64,000 bases of DNA from Onchocerca lupi (lineage: Eukaryota; Nematoda; Chromadorea; Rhabditida; Onchocercidae): NCBI GenBank assembly GCA_028564675.1, contig JAOVVO010000353.1:17745-81744 (forward strand), in the 5' to 3' direction. The position numbers and the translations under genes were made by a program. The notes under the pieces are model-generated. The model saw only the letters and a program-made list of their open reading frames with translations. It was not told where the DNA came from and ran no database searches. Shown piece by piece: positions 1 to 14,726 of the stretch (the first letter of the stretch is position 1; each line of letters starts with the position of its first letter).

Positions 1-986
1 ACTTCGCATAATAATATTCTTCCTAACCAGCATTGTATTCTCCATCAATAATTCCACACTTCATTAGAATCACGCAACCCATGTCACTGTCAAACAAGCA
101 ACCGCGGGGACAGGGGACCTGATTCAACAGCACTGCCAACGGTTTCCATTTACTGTCCTGTCTGTCTCGAAATTTATTGTGCACTCTTCTTACAAAACTC
201 ATTCCCTTCTCTCTTTCTATAATCTATCCTTGCATACATGTACTTCATATGTTAACAAGTAATTGGCAACTCGCTTTTGAACCCGTCAGGGTCCAAACAT
301 TTTGCGTCATTGCTTCGCTCTCAACTTATTTCTACCCGTTGTCGTCTGTGATTCGTTTAACAGTTTCTCGGTCATTCAGTGGTGACGTTGTCTCTTCTTT
401 CTTGCTGTTATCGTAGCAATATGTTGAACGCAATGTACATCGTATCCTTATAGTTTTCTTTTAAATCTTATTATCCCCTCTTTTGCTGCTATTCCTGACC
501 CCTGACCCTGTGTGTCACACATTCATCAATGCCATTGAGCCATACTATGCTTCGTCTTATAATCAAAAGTGGACAGTGCCGGCATTTGGGAAACCGAATT
601 TCGCTCTTCAAATTCTCTCGAAGGAACGTGAGACGAATTGACTGAACCGCAACGTTGTTCATTTTAGTACATTTACATGTCATTTTGACTTTCATGTTTC
701 GTCTCTAGTAGAGATGAGGGGTACTTTGGACTGTATGATGGAGAGTTAGATGGAATTTTAAGTCACGTTTCCAGAATCCTCATTATAACTAAATTTCTTT
801 TTCGTTTCTCAGATGAAGTACTCTGCAAATTTGATAATTCGTTGATTTTCTCTTTTTATTAAAACAGCTAGTAGACATCTATATTTCTTACAATGTCCAT
901 GAGGTTCACACTGGATATAAACGTGCATAATATATAAGAATTATTTCAATCTAACAAATACATAATCAGTTATAATTTCCTGGAGC
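1..986. other. Upstream region of copb-2, no gene seen
   Basis: No convincing coding exon is visible on either strand; the short open frames lack plausible splice sites and resemble no family I know. It should hold the copb-2 promoter. Two AG dinucleotides just before the copb-2 start codon (968-969 and 984-985, the latter after a TTTCC tract) could serve as trans-splice acceptors for a spliced leader, which is common in nematodes. That is inference; only the AGs are seen. Confidence 0.4.
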
Positions 987-3900
987 ATGCCTCTACGACT
1001 GGATGTAAAAAAGAAATTGTTGGCCAGATCAGATCGCGTCAAATGTGTTGATTTACATCCAGCCGAAACATGGATGCTTGTAGCTCTTTACAACGGCAAC
1101 ATTCATGTATGGAATTACGAAAATCAACAGCTTGTCAAGTCTTTCGAGGTTTATGTTTTTAATAATTTCCGAAATCTTCGGATCTGGAGAAGTAAATTAG
1201 TATTTAATTTCATGAATCAGAGTCAGCGTTTCAAAATTCATAAATTGTGTGATTTAATTTGATTTTTTTTTGACCTTTATAATTCCCATTTTCCTTGGAG
1301 AAGTGGATCTTAATACTTTGTACCATTCTTCTTTCACCAATAAAGTTTATTGATCAGGTCTGCGAATTACCAGTGCGATGCGCAAAATTTATTCCGCGCA
1401 AAAATTGGATAATAACAGGATCAGATGATATGCATGTTCGTGTTTTTAATTACAATACCCTGGAACGAGTGCATCAGTTTGAAGCACATTCCGATTATTT
1501 ACGCTCAGTTGCTGTACATCCATCGCAACCTTTCGTTCTTACTTCGAGTGATGATATGCTCATCAAACTTTGGGATTGGGATAATAAATGGAGTGTGAAG
1601 CAAACTTTCGAAGGTTATTTTCTGGATTTCTTCTCTTTTTGTCCAAAGATGCAAAATTTTATTTACAGTTTTCTATTTCTTTCCTGACATTTAACTCAAT
1701 TTATCTGTTCTCATAACTTTATTTCAGGTCATACTCATTATGTAATGCAGTTGGTTATCAATCCAAAAGACAACAATACATTTGCAACTGCCTCACTTGA
1801 TAAAACGGTGAAAGTTTGGCAGTTTGGTAGCTCTACAGCAAATTTCACTTTGGAAGGTCATGAAAAAGGAGTGAATTGTGTGGATTATTATCATGGTGGT
1901 GATAGACCATATCTGATTTCGGGGGCAGATGATCGCTTCGTTAAAATATGGGATTACCAAAATAAAACATGTGTTGCTACTCTGGATGGACATGCACAGA
2001 ATGTATCAGCTGTTTGTTTCCATCCTGAGTTACCAGTTATTATCACTGGTTCAGAAGACTCGACAGTTAGGCTGTGGCATGCCAGTACATATAGGTACGT
2101 TACGATATCCACTGTACTACTCTACATCATGTTATAAATTACTGGTGAGTCAAAATTAGCTGTTATTTTATGTACTTATAGGTTGGAAACGACTCTCAAT
2201 TATGGCCTTGAACGTGTCTGGTGCATTTATGCCTTACGAGGTTCAAATACTATTGCGATTGGCTATGATGAAGGTTCGGTAACAGTTAAATTGGGTAGGG
2301 AAGAACCAGCTGTTAGTATGGATTCAACTGGAAAGATTTTATGGGCCAAGCATTCCGAAATGCAACAAGCTAATTTGAAAACACTTGATGCCACTATATT
2401 GGAACAATTACAAGGTTGCTTATTATTTATCATTCTACTCAGAAGTTCGTACTTCTCAGTTAAATTTATTTGAAAAAATTATTTTATTGAAATGCACTCT
2501 CCCGCTATTGATCCAGCTGCCTCTATTGGTTTTCTTCAATTTTCTGCCTTTACCACCCGTCGTTCTCAGTTGAGTCTCAAATCCTATTGATCCTCGGAAA
2601 TTTATTCACTCATTGTAACTGCTATTCAGCAGTTTATCTCAGCTCATCATTTATCTTTCATCTCCTATCATATGTTTTAGACCTGATTTCTTCTGAATTC
2701 TATTTTTTTTTTTTTTTTTTTTTACTCTCTGTTTTTATTACAGATGGTGAGCGCATTTCACTGTCGATAAAAGATGTAGGTTCATGCGAAATATACCCTC
2801 AAACGTTGGCTCATAATTCTAACGGACGTTACGTAGTTGCTTGTGGTGATGGTGAATACATTGTTTACACTGCGATGGCTTTGCGTAACAAGGTACTTCA
2901 AAGAATGTTTTTCATATTTGGTATAAATTCATTTCACAAAAGATTCCAAATTACCGACAGCTTAACCACGGTTTAAAATGGTGGGCATTGACTAAAAAGC
3001 TCATGTTAACAGTTAAATTCGTGACCATCACTTTTTGAGTAATCTTAGGAACTAAATTGTCAAGATTTGTGTGTTTAAGTTTCTGTCATACGTAACGAAG
3101 CCATCTTGTTAGTATAAGAAAGTTTTCGAATATTCCAGGCTTTTGGATCTGCTTTAGAATTTGTATGGAGTACCGATCCTTCAGAATATGCAGTCCGTGA
3201 ATCAGCATCGAGTATTAAGATTTTCAAAAATTTCAAGGTTTGTTTCACTTTCAAATGCATGGTGGTGTTTATATGCTTTTATTTTTAAATAGAAAACATT
3301 CAACCATTCTAGTAAGCTATTCTAATAAGTATTTATGATGTACAGGAAGTACGCACGTTACGCCCTGATGTGATCATGGAAGGCATAGAAGGTGGACCAC
3401 TCGTTGCTGCTCGTTCTCTTAATGCCTTATGCTTTTATGATTGGGATTCAGGATCTTTGATTCGTCGAATAGAAATATCAGCCAAGCATGTTTATTGGTC
3501 TGACAATGCTGAAATGGTACATTTAAAATAGCTTATTTTAAATGGTTTTTGGAATCTAACGAGTTTTTCTTTTTCTTTTAATCATTGTAAAAAGAATGAT
3601 ATTGAATTTATTTTATCCGGGCAAGTGTAACATATTATAGGTTGCAATTGCTAGTGACGATACATTTTATATATTGAAATATAATAAGGAAGCGGTAGAA
3701 AATGTAGCAGCGGCTGATATAGATGGCATCGAGGATGCTTTCGACGTCATCGGTATGCAGATCTTTGTAAGAAACAACCCACATTCTTGTTCTGTTCTAT
3801 TCATTACATTATTTTCAAACGTATATAGTTTGATGAGAAATTGGTTTTTGAAACTGCTTCTCATGTCACATTTTCTATGCTATAGTGTGTCCATTGAAGG

Positions 3901-5185
3901 TTTTGAACTCACAATAGACATTTAACATAGGAATTACGAGAAAATGAAATTGATATAAGTCAGGCAGATACTTTTGCTGCTCACAGAATTCATCTTCTGA
4001 AACAGATGTTTAACTAACAGAATTGTTAATCGCACTTTTTTCGTCCTTCCAGGTGAAGTACAGGAAAGTATCAAGACAGCAGTATGGGTTGGTGACTGCT
4101 TTATATTTACGACTGACTTAAACCGGCTGAACTATTATGTCGGCGGAGAAATAGTTACTATTGCGCATATGGATCGTCCTCTTTATCTAGTGAGTTGGAA
4201 ACTTTCACTTAATGATCAACATAACAAGTCAAAAAGGAGCCAAAGTGACACTTTTTCTCTTTGAGGTGTAGCTCGATTCAGTTTTCTGGCAAGTTTAAAA
4301 GAAAAATATTTTAATATCACACCTTTTTCTCCTCGTGAAGTTCAAAATATTTTCCAAATGCAGTATATATTCATTTTTTTCCGACAGTTTTAGCTGGGTT
4401 ATACACCAAAGGAAAGTAGACTATACTTATGTGATAAAGATCATAACATTGTCTCCTATCGTTTGCTTTTATCGGTACTCGAATATCAAACTGCAGTTAT
4501 GCGACGGGATTTTGAGACAGCGAATACCGTAAGACTTCTAAAAATTTAAGACTTGAAATCTTAAAATCGATATTGGTTTCATATTTATGAAATTTAGAAA
4601 TTTGATGTTGAATCCTTGATTCTAAGTATTTCAACAGCTGTTGAAGCAGTACCAAATTTTGAAGATGTTGCCTGTAATACCGCGCGATCATCGAACTCGT
4701 GTAGCGCATTTTCTCGAGAAACAAGGATTCAAGAAGCAAGCTTTGGTAGTTAGTCAGGATCCAGATCACCGTTTTGAGCTTGCTCTCTCTCTTGGAGACT
4801 TAAAATTAGCATATGATCTTGCCGTGACTGCTGATTCGGAGGAAAAGTGGCGGCAACTTTCTCAGGCAGCTACACTGCAGAGCGAGCTTATGTTAGCTGG
4901 GGAATGTCTTGGCCGTGCCCGTGATTATGGTGGATTATTATTGTTGGCTACATCTGCCGGATCGGCTACATTAGTATGCGTTTCTCGAATTATCGTTTTC
5001 TTTTTAAATGAATAAGTTTCTGTGAGTCGTAATTGGAGTTAGTAGTCTTCCATAAGACCGAATCGTTGCAGGTAGCGAAATTATTTTTTATCTTTCATGT
5101 TTCTGTACAGCATACCTAGTTGTATAACTCATCTATACGATTTGCATGTTGTTTGACGTTAGCTCTCTATTATCGCGTTATAGTA

Positions 5186-5220
<35 letters not shown>

Positions 5221-6986
5221 ATATTTGAAACATAAACCAAATAGGAGGAGATACGATATACAATCTATACTGTCTTTCGTAGAACTATGGTTATTCGAAT
5301 CAAGGAAATTTCAGTGATCATAATTTCCTATTTTCTAGTTGTCTAAATTGGCATCCGATGCACAGCTTTCGACGCAACATAACTCGTCTTTCCTCTCATA
5401 CCTTCTACTCGGCGACTTGGATAGATGTTTGGAAGTTTTGATTTCAACTGACCGTCTTCCGGAGGCTACGTTTTTTGCACACACGTACTGTCCGTCTCAG
5501 GTTAGTGTAAGCACATTTAATTTCATTAGTCCTTGTCACTTTTTTTTTTTCTTTATAGGCGATTCTCGAAAATTTTTTTTTAAAGCTGGGATTTCATGTT
5601 TCAGGTCGATCGCGTTGTATCATTATGGAAGGAGAAGATCTCCCGTAAGATATTAGACGGTCAAAAGGTTTTTATTGCATTTCATTTTGCATCCTGCATT
5701 CCTGATTTATTTTTTGATTTCCTTTCGGATTTTTGGTCTCTTGTTTAGTTTAGCATTTTATTGTAGAACATTGGTGAAAGTCTCGCGGAGCCGTCAAAAT
5801 ATCCGAATCTTTTTTCGGGTTTCAATGAGTCACTGAAAGCTGAACGTTTTCTTAAAGAATTAGCAAAGTTGCCAATTAAAGCATCAGCTCATCCACCAAC
5901 TAATGCACAGCGTAATATTCTTGAAGAAATGGCAGAGGCAGAAAAATCAGGTTGACGGTTAATCTACTGACGGAATTAGTCGAAAAATATTGAAAGTTGT
6001 TACACGGTTTTGTTTCAGGTACATTAATTTTTCATGAAGATGGAGCTGCAGAATTGTTGAGAAACGGAAATACTGTTCTGAATAGCAGCGTTATAGAAGC
6101 ATCTCTTATTTCAACTGACTCAACTTTATTATCCGGAAATGCACAGACTGTTCCGAATTCCTCGAAGACACTGCTTACCACTTCTACCAGTTCTTTACTG
6201 CAGATTCCGTCCAGAACTCCCTACAATTCTGCCCTAACTTTAGTTCCTCAAACAGACTCAACATCTCAAACGAGCGACTCTTCCAAATGTCTATCAGAGC
6301 AATACTTTTGCACAAAACCAATATCTCATAATTCAGCGCCTCTTTCAGCTGATGTAAATTCTGATATTAGTGAAAATAGCGAAGAGGAAGACGTAATCTT
6401 TTATGATCATCAGTAGAGTATTTTGAAATATTTGCGCATGTGTTAGGTTACGACTGCTATACTACAAAATAGGGATTGAGATAAAAAAAGATTTCATTCC
6501 ATTTCCAAATATGCTACCGTTCAAGATAAAATCTTCTTATACTTCAGAGGAATTTGGTGGATGCAGGCATGGGCCCAGATATTGTTCGTGATCGTGCTCG
6601 ACCAGATATTGTTCCTTCAAATGGAGGACCGGATGTCGTAGGAAGTGCTGTTCAACCTCAACCCGAAGTAGGTATTTGTCTTACACACAGCATCGCTTAA
6701 TTTTTGCTAGAACCATTGAAAACCAGTATGCATGCCGTATAGTGAAAGCATTTGCTAAAATTCATTCCTGAATAGAGAATTTTGTTGAAGCATATGTTCT
6801 TCCTAGTGTTTTAAATTCTTAGATTTTTTCTAATACTATAATGGTTTTAATATTTAGGTGGTACAGGATGCAGAACTAAGAAATCAAGAGGGAATAATTA
6901 CTTGGAGCAATGATGAAGACGAAGATCAGTTTGATGACGATGCTGCGTTCAATATTGATGATTTGAGTTTAGAAAATGATGAGTGA
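987..6986 (+). CDS. copb-2: Coatomer subunit beta' (beta'-COP), 17 exons
   Basis: Beta'-COP is part of the COPI coat on Golgi-to-ER vesicles; its WD40 propellers bind dilysine cargo tails. Exons read from the sequence: 987-1148, 1358-1613, 1728-2094, 2182-2414, 2744-2892, 3139-3237, 3346-3516, 3641-3752, 4053-4189, 4394-4528, 4665-4973, 5339-5500, 5605-5667, 5767-5950, 6019-6392, 6548-6667, 6858-6986. All phases agree and give about 1,053 residues. The N-terminus MPLRLDVKKKLLARSDRVK, the WD repeats (for example DDMLIKLWDWD, DKTVKVWQ) and RTRVAHFLEKQGF match the family closely along most of the length. After the alpha-solenoid there is a Ser/Thr-rich insert (about residues 850-970) and an acidic tail ending in SLENDE, so it is longer than the roughly 906-residue human protein. 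Exon 11 could instead start slightly upstream at an in-frame acceptor near 4637, adding nine residues. The last three exon joins are the least certain. Confidence 0.95.
2703..2723 (+). repeat. Poly-T tract in copb-2 intron 4
   Basis: A run of 21 T lies shortly before the acceptor of exon 5 and may act as an extended polypyrimidine tract. Such homopolymers are prone to length error in assemblies. Confidence 0.9.
5189..5218 (+). repeat. Poly-A tract (30 A) in copb-2 intron 11
   Basis: An uninterrupted run of 30 A within an intron. No target-site duplication or retro-element sequence is evident next to it, so it looks like a simple homopolymer rather than the tail of an insertion. Confidence 0.9.
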
Positions 6987-9900
6987 TATGATTGGTTGTG
7001 TTTTTGGTTAATACTCCAGTTCCTTTATTAATATCTTGTTTTAAGATGGGAGTTTTATCATTTGTTAAAGTATATTTCCTTTGTTATATCAATATGTGAT
7101 ACGTTATTTCTTTCTTAATTTATAAATACATTTTTCAAACTGAATTTCTTGCTTCTTCGTGGAGTGTTTGTCTGTTAACAACTTTAGGGATGCAATTGTT
7201 TCAGGTCTTGAAATTCTACAGTTTTTTGTTCATATAATCAGTTTATTCTAGTGAATTAAGCTCCAAATTTAATTTACTGATAATTTGGAAATTTATATAT
7301 CTCGAATAGTTATTTTTTTTAATCTGGATTATATGAATTATGATTTGCATTACAGTAGTTGGTACTTCCTTTCTTTTATTCCATTTGGTTACTATTTGTT
7401 GATTTTGGTTGTCTATGCCCAAGAAACAATAAACATCCTTGTAACAATTTCAATAAAAAATATTGCTATGTAAAATGTTTTTGTATCGGCCATTACCGCT
7501 GTGCTGTTATTCTAAATCATTTCGTAATGAAAGATTGCTAAAGCTTGATCAAAATCTTGGAGCTTACGTAAAAAAAGTTCAGAAGTTGGCAACTTTTGGT
7601 AAGTGGTTTTGTTAGCAATATTTTGATTTTCTAGTTACTACGATCATCCTGTCGGCGATTTCGTCCCAATGAAGATTCCTGACGTTCCTGAACTTAATTT
7701 ACACATCAATATTATAAGATATTGCAAAGCTTTTGCGGCAAGGTTCGGGAACTCAAATCTCTATTCAAGGGTATATAAAGATGCAGATCTGGAAGTTCAA
7801 GTGTTTAACCTTTGATCCCTGACGTGGCATTACAAATTGCAGGATAATAGGTCTTATTAATTTTGAACTTTAGTAGTGTTATCTCAACAATAATTTATTG
7901 GTTTATACTGGAATGCCGTCTTTGGGCCTCGCCACATTCCTCAGAATTACTTCTCACTAGTTTTCTTAGAGATTTTTCTTTAGTTTAGAATATGGAAATA
8001 GTAATACCCAAACCAGGAGATACATTTGTATACCGCGCTCCATATGATGTCATCTAAAATGCTGCGTCATAGAAACGATATCTTTAAAAATATGGGGACC
8101 TAAAATTTTCATAATAGATCGTTGTTTAATAGCAGAGTTATTACCAGAATTTTAGATCTTAAAAAATCACAGTCTTAAAAATTGAGTATAGGTGGGTTCG
8201 ATTTTATCCAAGCAGTCCGTAAGCTAGTAAAGTACTGTTCATACTGAGATATTCACCTTTTATACATTGTATCTTTTAAATTGTATTATTTCAGTTCAGG
8301 GAAAGTTGCTATTTTGGTGATCTGAAAATAAATTTTGTCTTTTAATAAAATTAATTTGACAAGATCCTTTAAGAACAAATTTATGTTACTGGTTATTTGG
8401 TATGACATGAGCATTATTGTTGAGAAAATAGCTGAAATTTCCTGGATGCTCAGCTTCTTGAAACTTTCGAAAGTTTATTTATGCCTGAAAATTTTTGTAA
8501 ACATTAAATTATTTCTCAGTTAATTGATTTTTTCATTTCCAACAATGTCTAGCAACGCTTTCTTCTCTATACATTTCTTTATCGCTTTCACTTAACTCCT
8601 GTGTTTCGCTCCTGCGGTTTTGATTTTGCATTATTTCCTGGTGAATTTTTTATATTCTACAAAATTATTTCATGATAACATTTTTCCCGCAGTTTTCCTT
8701 TTCCTGGCAGTGAGCGATGAGTTCTACAAATTTAGAAAATCATTTAATGATTTTAGATTTTGGATTTATGAAATTCCAGAATTTTAGGCCATAATTCGAA
8801 ATTTTTCGAACTATCTTGAACGACTTCATTTGGTCAAATTCCTTGAATCATATGCAGATTGAAACCTGATTTTTGTAGCTATTTATTCCTGATTTTATAG
8901 GAGACTTTTTTTGTATTTTCAAACTTTTCTTCCATGAGAAAACAAAGACTGAAAGGTCTCTTACTGGCTTGAACTAAAATACCCAAAATTATATCAAAAG
9001 TTGGAATGCAAGGATAAATTAAAATTGATTTATGTAAAATGCATTATTCTGAATTTCCTTCAAATGAAGAGAGTTAAAAATGAAATCTCATAATACGGTA
9101 AAATTATGCGAAAATTACGTCTATTGCGCGAACACTTTTTCTAAAGCTGTTTTTCGGAAAACGCGATATATTCGGTGCCTTTTATGCAATGATTCTCGGT
9201 CAAACGTTGTTACTATGTATAGAAAATGTTTGAAATAGGGAAGAAATGTCTCAAAGCACTTGTGATATATTTGAGCATTTCTGAAATTTTATAATTTCTG
9301 GACTATTTCTCATAGTTAAAAATCTTTTCTTTAATCGATTAGAAACGTAGTCCAGGTTTTTTTGTAAGCTATAGTTCAAGCCATTTTTTGTTAAATTGGC
9401 TATCTTCTATTCTAAAATATTAATTTTCATAATTTTTTGATCATGATTTCACCTCGTTTGCAGCTAGTTAGGAAATGAACATCGATGACATTATTGCACG
9501 GCACACAGTATCAGATGCTAGAATTCTAAAATCAATTTTGCTATAGTACTTCAAAACTTTCATTAATTTTATAGGAATTTTGAATTGTAAAATTTCTTGG
9601 TATTTGGATTGATAAGTTAAGTTACAGTTTCCTCAAAGAAATGATGATATTTATTCTGATCTATCTGAATGGACATATCATTTCGCTAATATAATTTAAG
9701 AACATATCGTTCATTTCAGCTGAATGATATGTAAGCCATATTATTAGTAAAAACTATTCGACAGTTTTTTCTAATTGCTCGATCTGGTGAATTACTGCAA
9801 TAAGATAGAATCTTTTAGGCAATAGATTATCATTGTTTCTTAAACAAAGAATATATTATTAAACAGAATTTCTTCCTGATTGCAATATTGGAAATTTTTC

Positions 9901-12900
9901 GCTATTTTGAGTGTTTCAGATATTTTACTTAACAGGAAAGAAATACGATATTTTTAACCCTTATGATTGCAGTAACAAACAACTCCTCGTTGGAAACCTT
10001 TTTCGCTACAAGGATCATATTAAGATATTGTTTTAATCGAAGCATGTTGATTTTCTAAGATATGTAACAGACAATATCTCAAAATTACTAGATCACAAAT
10101 GGATAGGCTCCGATTCAAAATTTCTGGTTATTTCAACTGCTAACTTTTTAGATGCTAGGTGAAACTTAATCTCATAATTATATCACCATATTTGTGAAAT
10201 GAATATACTTCTGTACGGTAATCAAAATCTATAACATATCTATTACATAAAAAAGAAAACTAGATAATCATGTTGTTGATGTCAATTGATGCCTCTACCA
10301 AACAATACACAATTTTTCTAGTCTTCTGAAGATGGATTTTTCATATTCTTGCCATTTATTTTTACGATTAAAATCAATGCCCAGCTCATATCACAAAGAG
10401 CAACACATTTAAATTAAAACATTAAAGTATTCCATTCTGATGCGTGCTAGTTTCAGAATTTTCGTAAGTTATCAAGAAATTGACTGACTGTATGTTTCAA
10501 CAATAAATTTTGAGAGAGCATTGATTTTTAGAATCCGCATATTTTATTATAAAAACTATAAGATTCCCCAAAATTCCAAAAGCAAATCGTTCAGCCAGTT
10601 GAATGAGCGTTATTTGAAATGGAATCCGTATTTGATCCTTATATTTTATTTGAGATTCAATCTTGATAGACAATTTGAAAAGTAGAAGGAAGTCATATTG
10701 TTGACTAAAAAATATCTGGAATCTAAAGCAGAGCTGTCTCATAATGATTGAAACTTGAATAAAAGTGGACTAAAGTGCTGTGACATCACTTTAACACTGA
10801 ATCTGTCTGTTAACTGAATTGAAAATGCGCGTCAGCATATGACGATCGAGCATTGAAATAAAAGGAAATGGAACATCTCTTATGCTCAATTTAATGGAAT
10901 TTTTTTTACCATTGCTCCTACAACTCTCCAGAAGAGAGTTTATTTTGAACATGTTATTCATGATCACTGGTTCATAAATATTCAAATTTTCATCGGATTT
11001 TACATTACTAAAATTTAATTTAAAGATTAATTTGATATTTAACTAAGTTGGTACAAATATATATCCTTATTTTATATACATGTGAGTTCATTATGTTATG
11101 ATAATTTGAACCATTTTCGTCATGCTGCTTACATATTACCTTCTCATTATCATCCATGTTACTGGATTATGAATTCATTATAACTATTAGCGCCCCTAAT
11201 TTTTTGCATTCTTTGTTTCAATAATCGAAAATTTTAAAGCAGTGGAGCAGTTATAGAGGTAACTTTATACTAGCTTGATTAATTCAAATGGACGGATGGA
11301 TGATGGACCGATTTAGATTATTACATTGACATTTTTTTCTATGGGACATGGAAGAAGAGTATCGAGATATTTATTATGTTAAAATTCTGTCTAATATTCG
11401 TTTAGGGAAGACATAATGATGAATTTTCGGCAACTTTTTTTACAAATTAATGAATTACCAAGAAAGTAAACAGAATTCTTAGACTGAAGCCAATTTGGAT
11501 TTTTTAAAATAAAGTTTCAAAAGAACTTAAACTTTGTTCATTAAAATTTTTATTTATTTATTAAAATCAGTATATTACATGCGTAATCACATGTACTTCA
11601 CTACATCTAAATCGTCCGAATTTTGAAATGATATTTCACATTAATCCTTGAAAATTCTATACGACATGTCTTGTCCTCTCAAATTTTTGTTCTTCTGGAG
11701 AAGGGAATTACTAAGAAACAAGGACAAGAAAGTTGCTTCTCATTCTGAAAATAACAATTCTTCAGTGATCGAACTTTTATGTCATAAAACTTTATGAACA
11801 ATTCTTAAAATTAAGTTTAGAGTACTCAAGATGTATATTATGATCCATCAAATTTTCATGGAAATATTGTTTTTTTATGGATGAGGTTTGATTTTTTTCT
11901 GAATAAACATTTCATGTTATTGATATTCAACGAATTACAAAAAACACTGTTTTCGAACCTTTGTTTTTCAGATAAGAAGCAATAAAATTATTCAGCCTGC
12001 TAATTTTTGTTCATAAAAATGCTGATATAGTGCCAATTATTAAGTCCCTAAAAATTAATTTTGAATGAAATTTGAACTCAGAACTTTTGGCAATTAGAAC
12101 TTTAGGTATTCAAATCATTCTCTATTGCCATGACTGTTGCTAGTTGAAAAATACAAATTTGATAATATTTTTGAGTGTCATCATATTTTGATCAGTAGAG
12201 ATGAGGAAGAAGTTGGTTGTTTGTTGATTATTGAAATAAAAACTTGTTAAAATTTTGGAATATGTGTGTGTGTGTCTGTTTGGAATTATTTTGTGAAACG
12301 ACCTTTTTATGAGAAAGGAGGACGAACGGACAAGTTGATGATGGAAGAGGAGCTAGTGAACCAGATAACGATCAAACGACCTCGCTTTTGCCAGCACTAA
12401 ACTGACTAAACTGATTGCATCAAACGATATCGTTGGGTTGGGGAAATGGATGAAGGTGCGTTGATGGTAAGGTGAAGATTTTCCACCAAGAAGTGAAAAC
12501 GAGTTCTGCCGTCACCGGACTCACTTCATCCATCAGAATCCAGGAATTCCTCCTTAACTATCTGATAACCTAAATTTCTAGCTCATCTCTTGTTATTCTG
12601 TAGGAGTTTAGCTACATCTATTTGAACAATACTTCTGATGCAAACAAAGACGATAATATTTCATGGTCTAATTACGATATCTAAAATGATGTTATCAAGA
12701 ATATGATCATAATGGATAATGGTTGATAAATATTAATTATGAAAAGTATCCGCGAAATGAAAAGTGCCAGAGATTTTGAGATGATATGTTGTTTGGAGTC
12801 TGAAATTTATTCTTGAAATTTAAGCAACTTTTGTTAATTTTAAAAATGAAATTTAAGTCCTTATCCAGCTTAAAAGTGCGAGTTAAGTAGCATAAAAAGA

Positions 12901-14726
12901 CCATGATAGGTTACAAATACTTCTACCTTGGCAGAAAGAAAGATTGATAACATCCAGCCCTTTGCTCAAACAAATTTCCGTTTTGCTGCCAGATATCAGA
13001 AGGTAAACGGCGCCAGAAGCCAAGTGAATGTAATTCTTACAGACCCAAATTTGAATATCAAATTAACAAAAAAACAATAAAAATACATTTTTCGTACCAT
13101 TTCCGGTCAAAGCTTGTGTCTTTTTAAAGAAGGGTAAGAATAAAGAAGCTCCATTGCTATACGAGCTGAGACAACAAAAACCTACTACGATTTCCAGTAG
13201 GTTAAAGAATGTGATCAATCATTCTCTTCAGCAAATTACCTCATAGATTGTAAAAACATATCCCGACAATAATTTACACCTTTTTTTTTTTCATGAATCG
13301 AAATTAAACCGTTTATAGATTAATAAAAGAGATCTCAGATTCCTTCATATCAAATAATTTACTAAGAAATGAAGAGGTGAACAGTTCAGCTATTTAAGAT
13401 AAGAACTTCAAGAATCATCGTTTAACATTTGCGAAAAGAAGAAACCAAATAGGTATGTGCTGATCTCATTGCTGTATTTTTTTTTTTTTAAAGTAAAAAT
13501 AAGGAAGAAAAACAAGAAGCAAGCTTGAGCGCACTACATAGCATTAAATTCCGATTAGAATTTGAGACTGTCAAAACGAAATATAAGAAACTAAGCCGAT
13601 ATTTATAAGTACTTTCAATCATATAAAAGGGCTTGTTGCAGTCATTATTTCGTCCCTTTTTATTGCCACTGGTTTTACTTACACAGAATTCTCAATACAT
13701 CAGATTTATTTGACAATAGATATATGAAAGTGAAGTCTGACAAAATTGACGTGAAGCCATTTAAAAAAATGTGATACATATCATAATAAGCTTTCAGAAA
13801 AGCTAAGATTCCGGAATTTGTTAAAACCGGTTGGTGAACAGTTATGTTAAATTACAAATATATTTTTAAGAAATCAAGTGACAAAACATCTTAGTGCCAT
13901 GCAGCTCTAATGCACCTATTCTATAAAAAATGAATCCTGGCAAATCATGAAATTAAAATTAGATTTGTAAAAGTATTACTTTTTTCAAATGTTTGAGTAG
14001 TGCTTCAAAAATTGACTGGATAAAAGAGGAGAAAGTGGAACTCATGGTTTCTTAACAAAATAATAACTTCTCTGAGTAATTTGGACTAACCAGAAGAAGG
14101 GTGAAGAAATTTGAAAACAAATCGTTCGTCAAAATTCAGGACTGATAATTCATTAAAATCTTTTTTTCTTTTGAAAGAATCGAAATTTTCATCATTAATA
14201 TTAGCTGAATTATGTTTAAATTTGATGACAAGAGGAGCGGAGAAATGACAGGATCCACATGCGAAATATATCGAATAGTTTAATTTTACAATGAATTAAA
14301 CAGAAGGCACTTCAAGAACCATTTAATGAACAGAACAAAGCCATACAAATTCATTACACAGAAGATCTGGAAAATTACCATTTTTCATTGGTAATGCAGA
14401 AAAGTGACTGAGGTCAATGCATGCTTTGTTTCATTACTAACAAAAATTATACGAAATTCATTCTCATCTCATTTTGATTTTATCTCTTATTCTTTGCAAT
14501 AAATGTACAATCGTTTTAACTGAATGAAGTAGAAAATCTTAAGATCTTAAGCAGAAAACAAAGATAGAAAACATAATGAATTTTGAAGAAAAAAAGTTTC
14601 AGGCAGAAATGCAGAATAAAGAGAGGCATAAATAATAAAGCTCGCTTTTTCATGGATCACAAGCATGTAGGACTGATTCAAAAATCCGAAAACAAAATTC
14701 GGGAAATTTTTAGAAAGATGGTCCAG
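6987..14726. other. AT-rich intergenic spacer between the 3' ends of copb-2 and elt-1
   Basis: The two flanking genes converge on this 7.7 kb spacer. It is mostly low-complexity AT-rich sequence with stops in all frames. AATAAA-like signals at about 7428 and 7452 could end copb-2 transcripts. A slightly more GC-rich patch at 12300-12560 follows a short TG microsatellite near 12262. Apart from the weak exon-like stretch at 7567-7818, listed separately, I see no gene, RNA or mobile element. Confidence 0.6.
7567..7818 (+). other. Weak exon-like stretch, possible gene remnant
   Basis: An open stretch runs from about 7548 to a consensus donor GTAAGT at about 7600, then a 36-base gap ending TTTTCTAG, then a frame open for about 58 codons to a TGA near 7816, containing PVGDFVPMKIPDVPELNLH. 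Frame and phase agree across the gap. The gap is very short for an intron, there is no good start codon and I do not recognise the peptide. It may be chance or a decayed exon. Confidence 0.15.

Noticed and set aside
8193..8215. GGTTCGATTTTATCC, resembling a tRNA T-arm
   Set aside because: No acceptor, D or anticodon arms can be formed around it.
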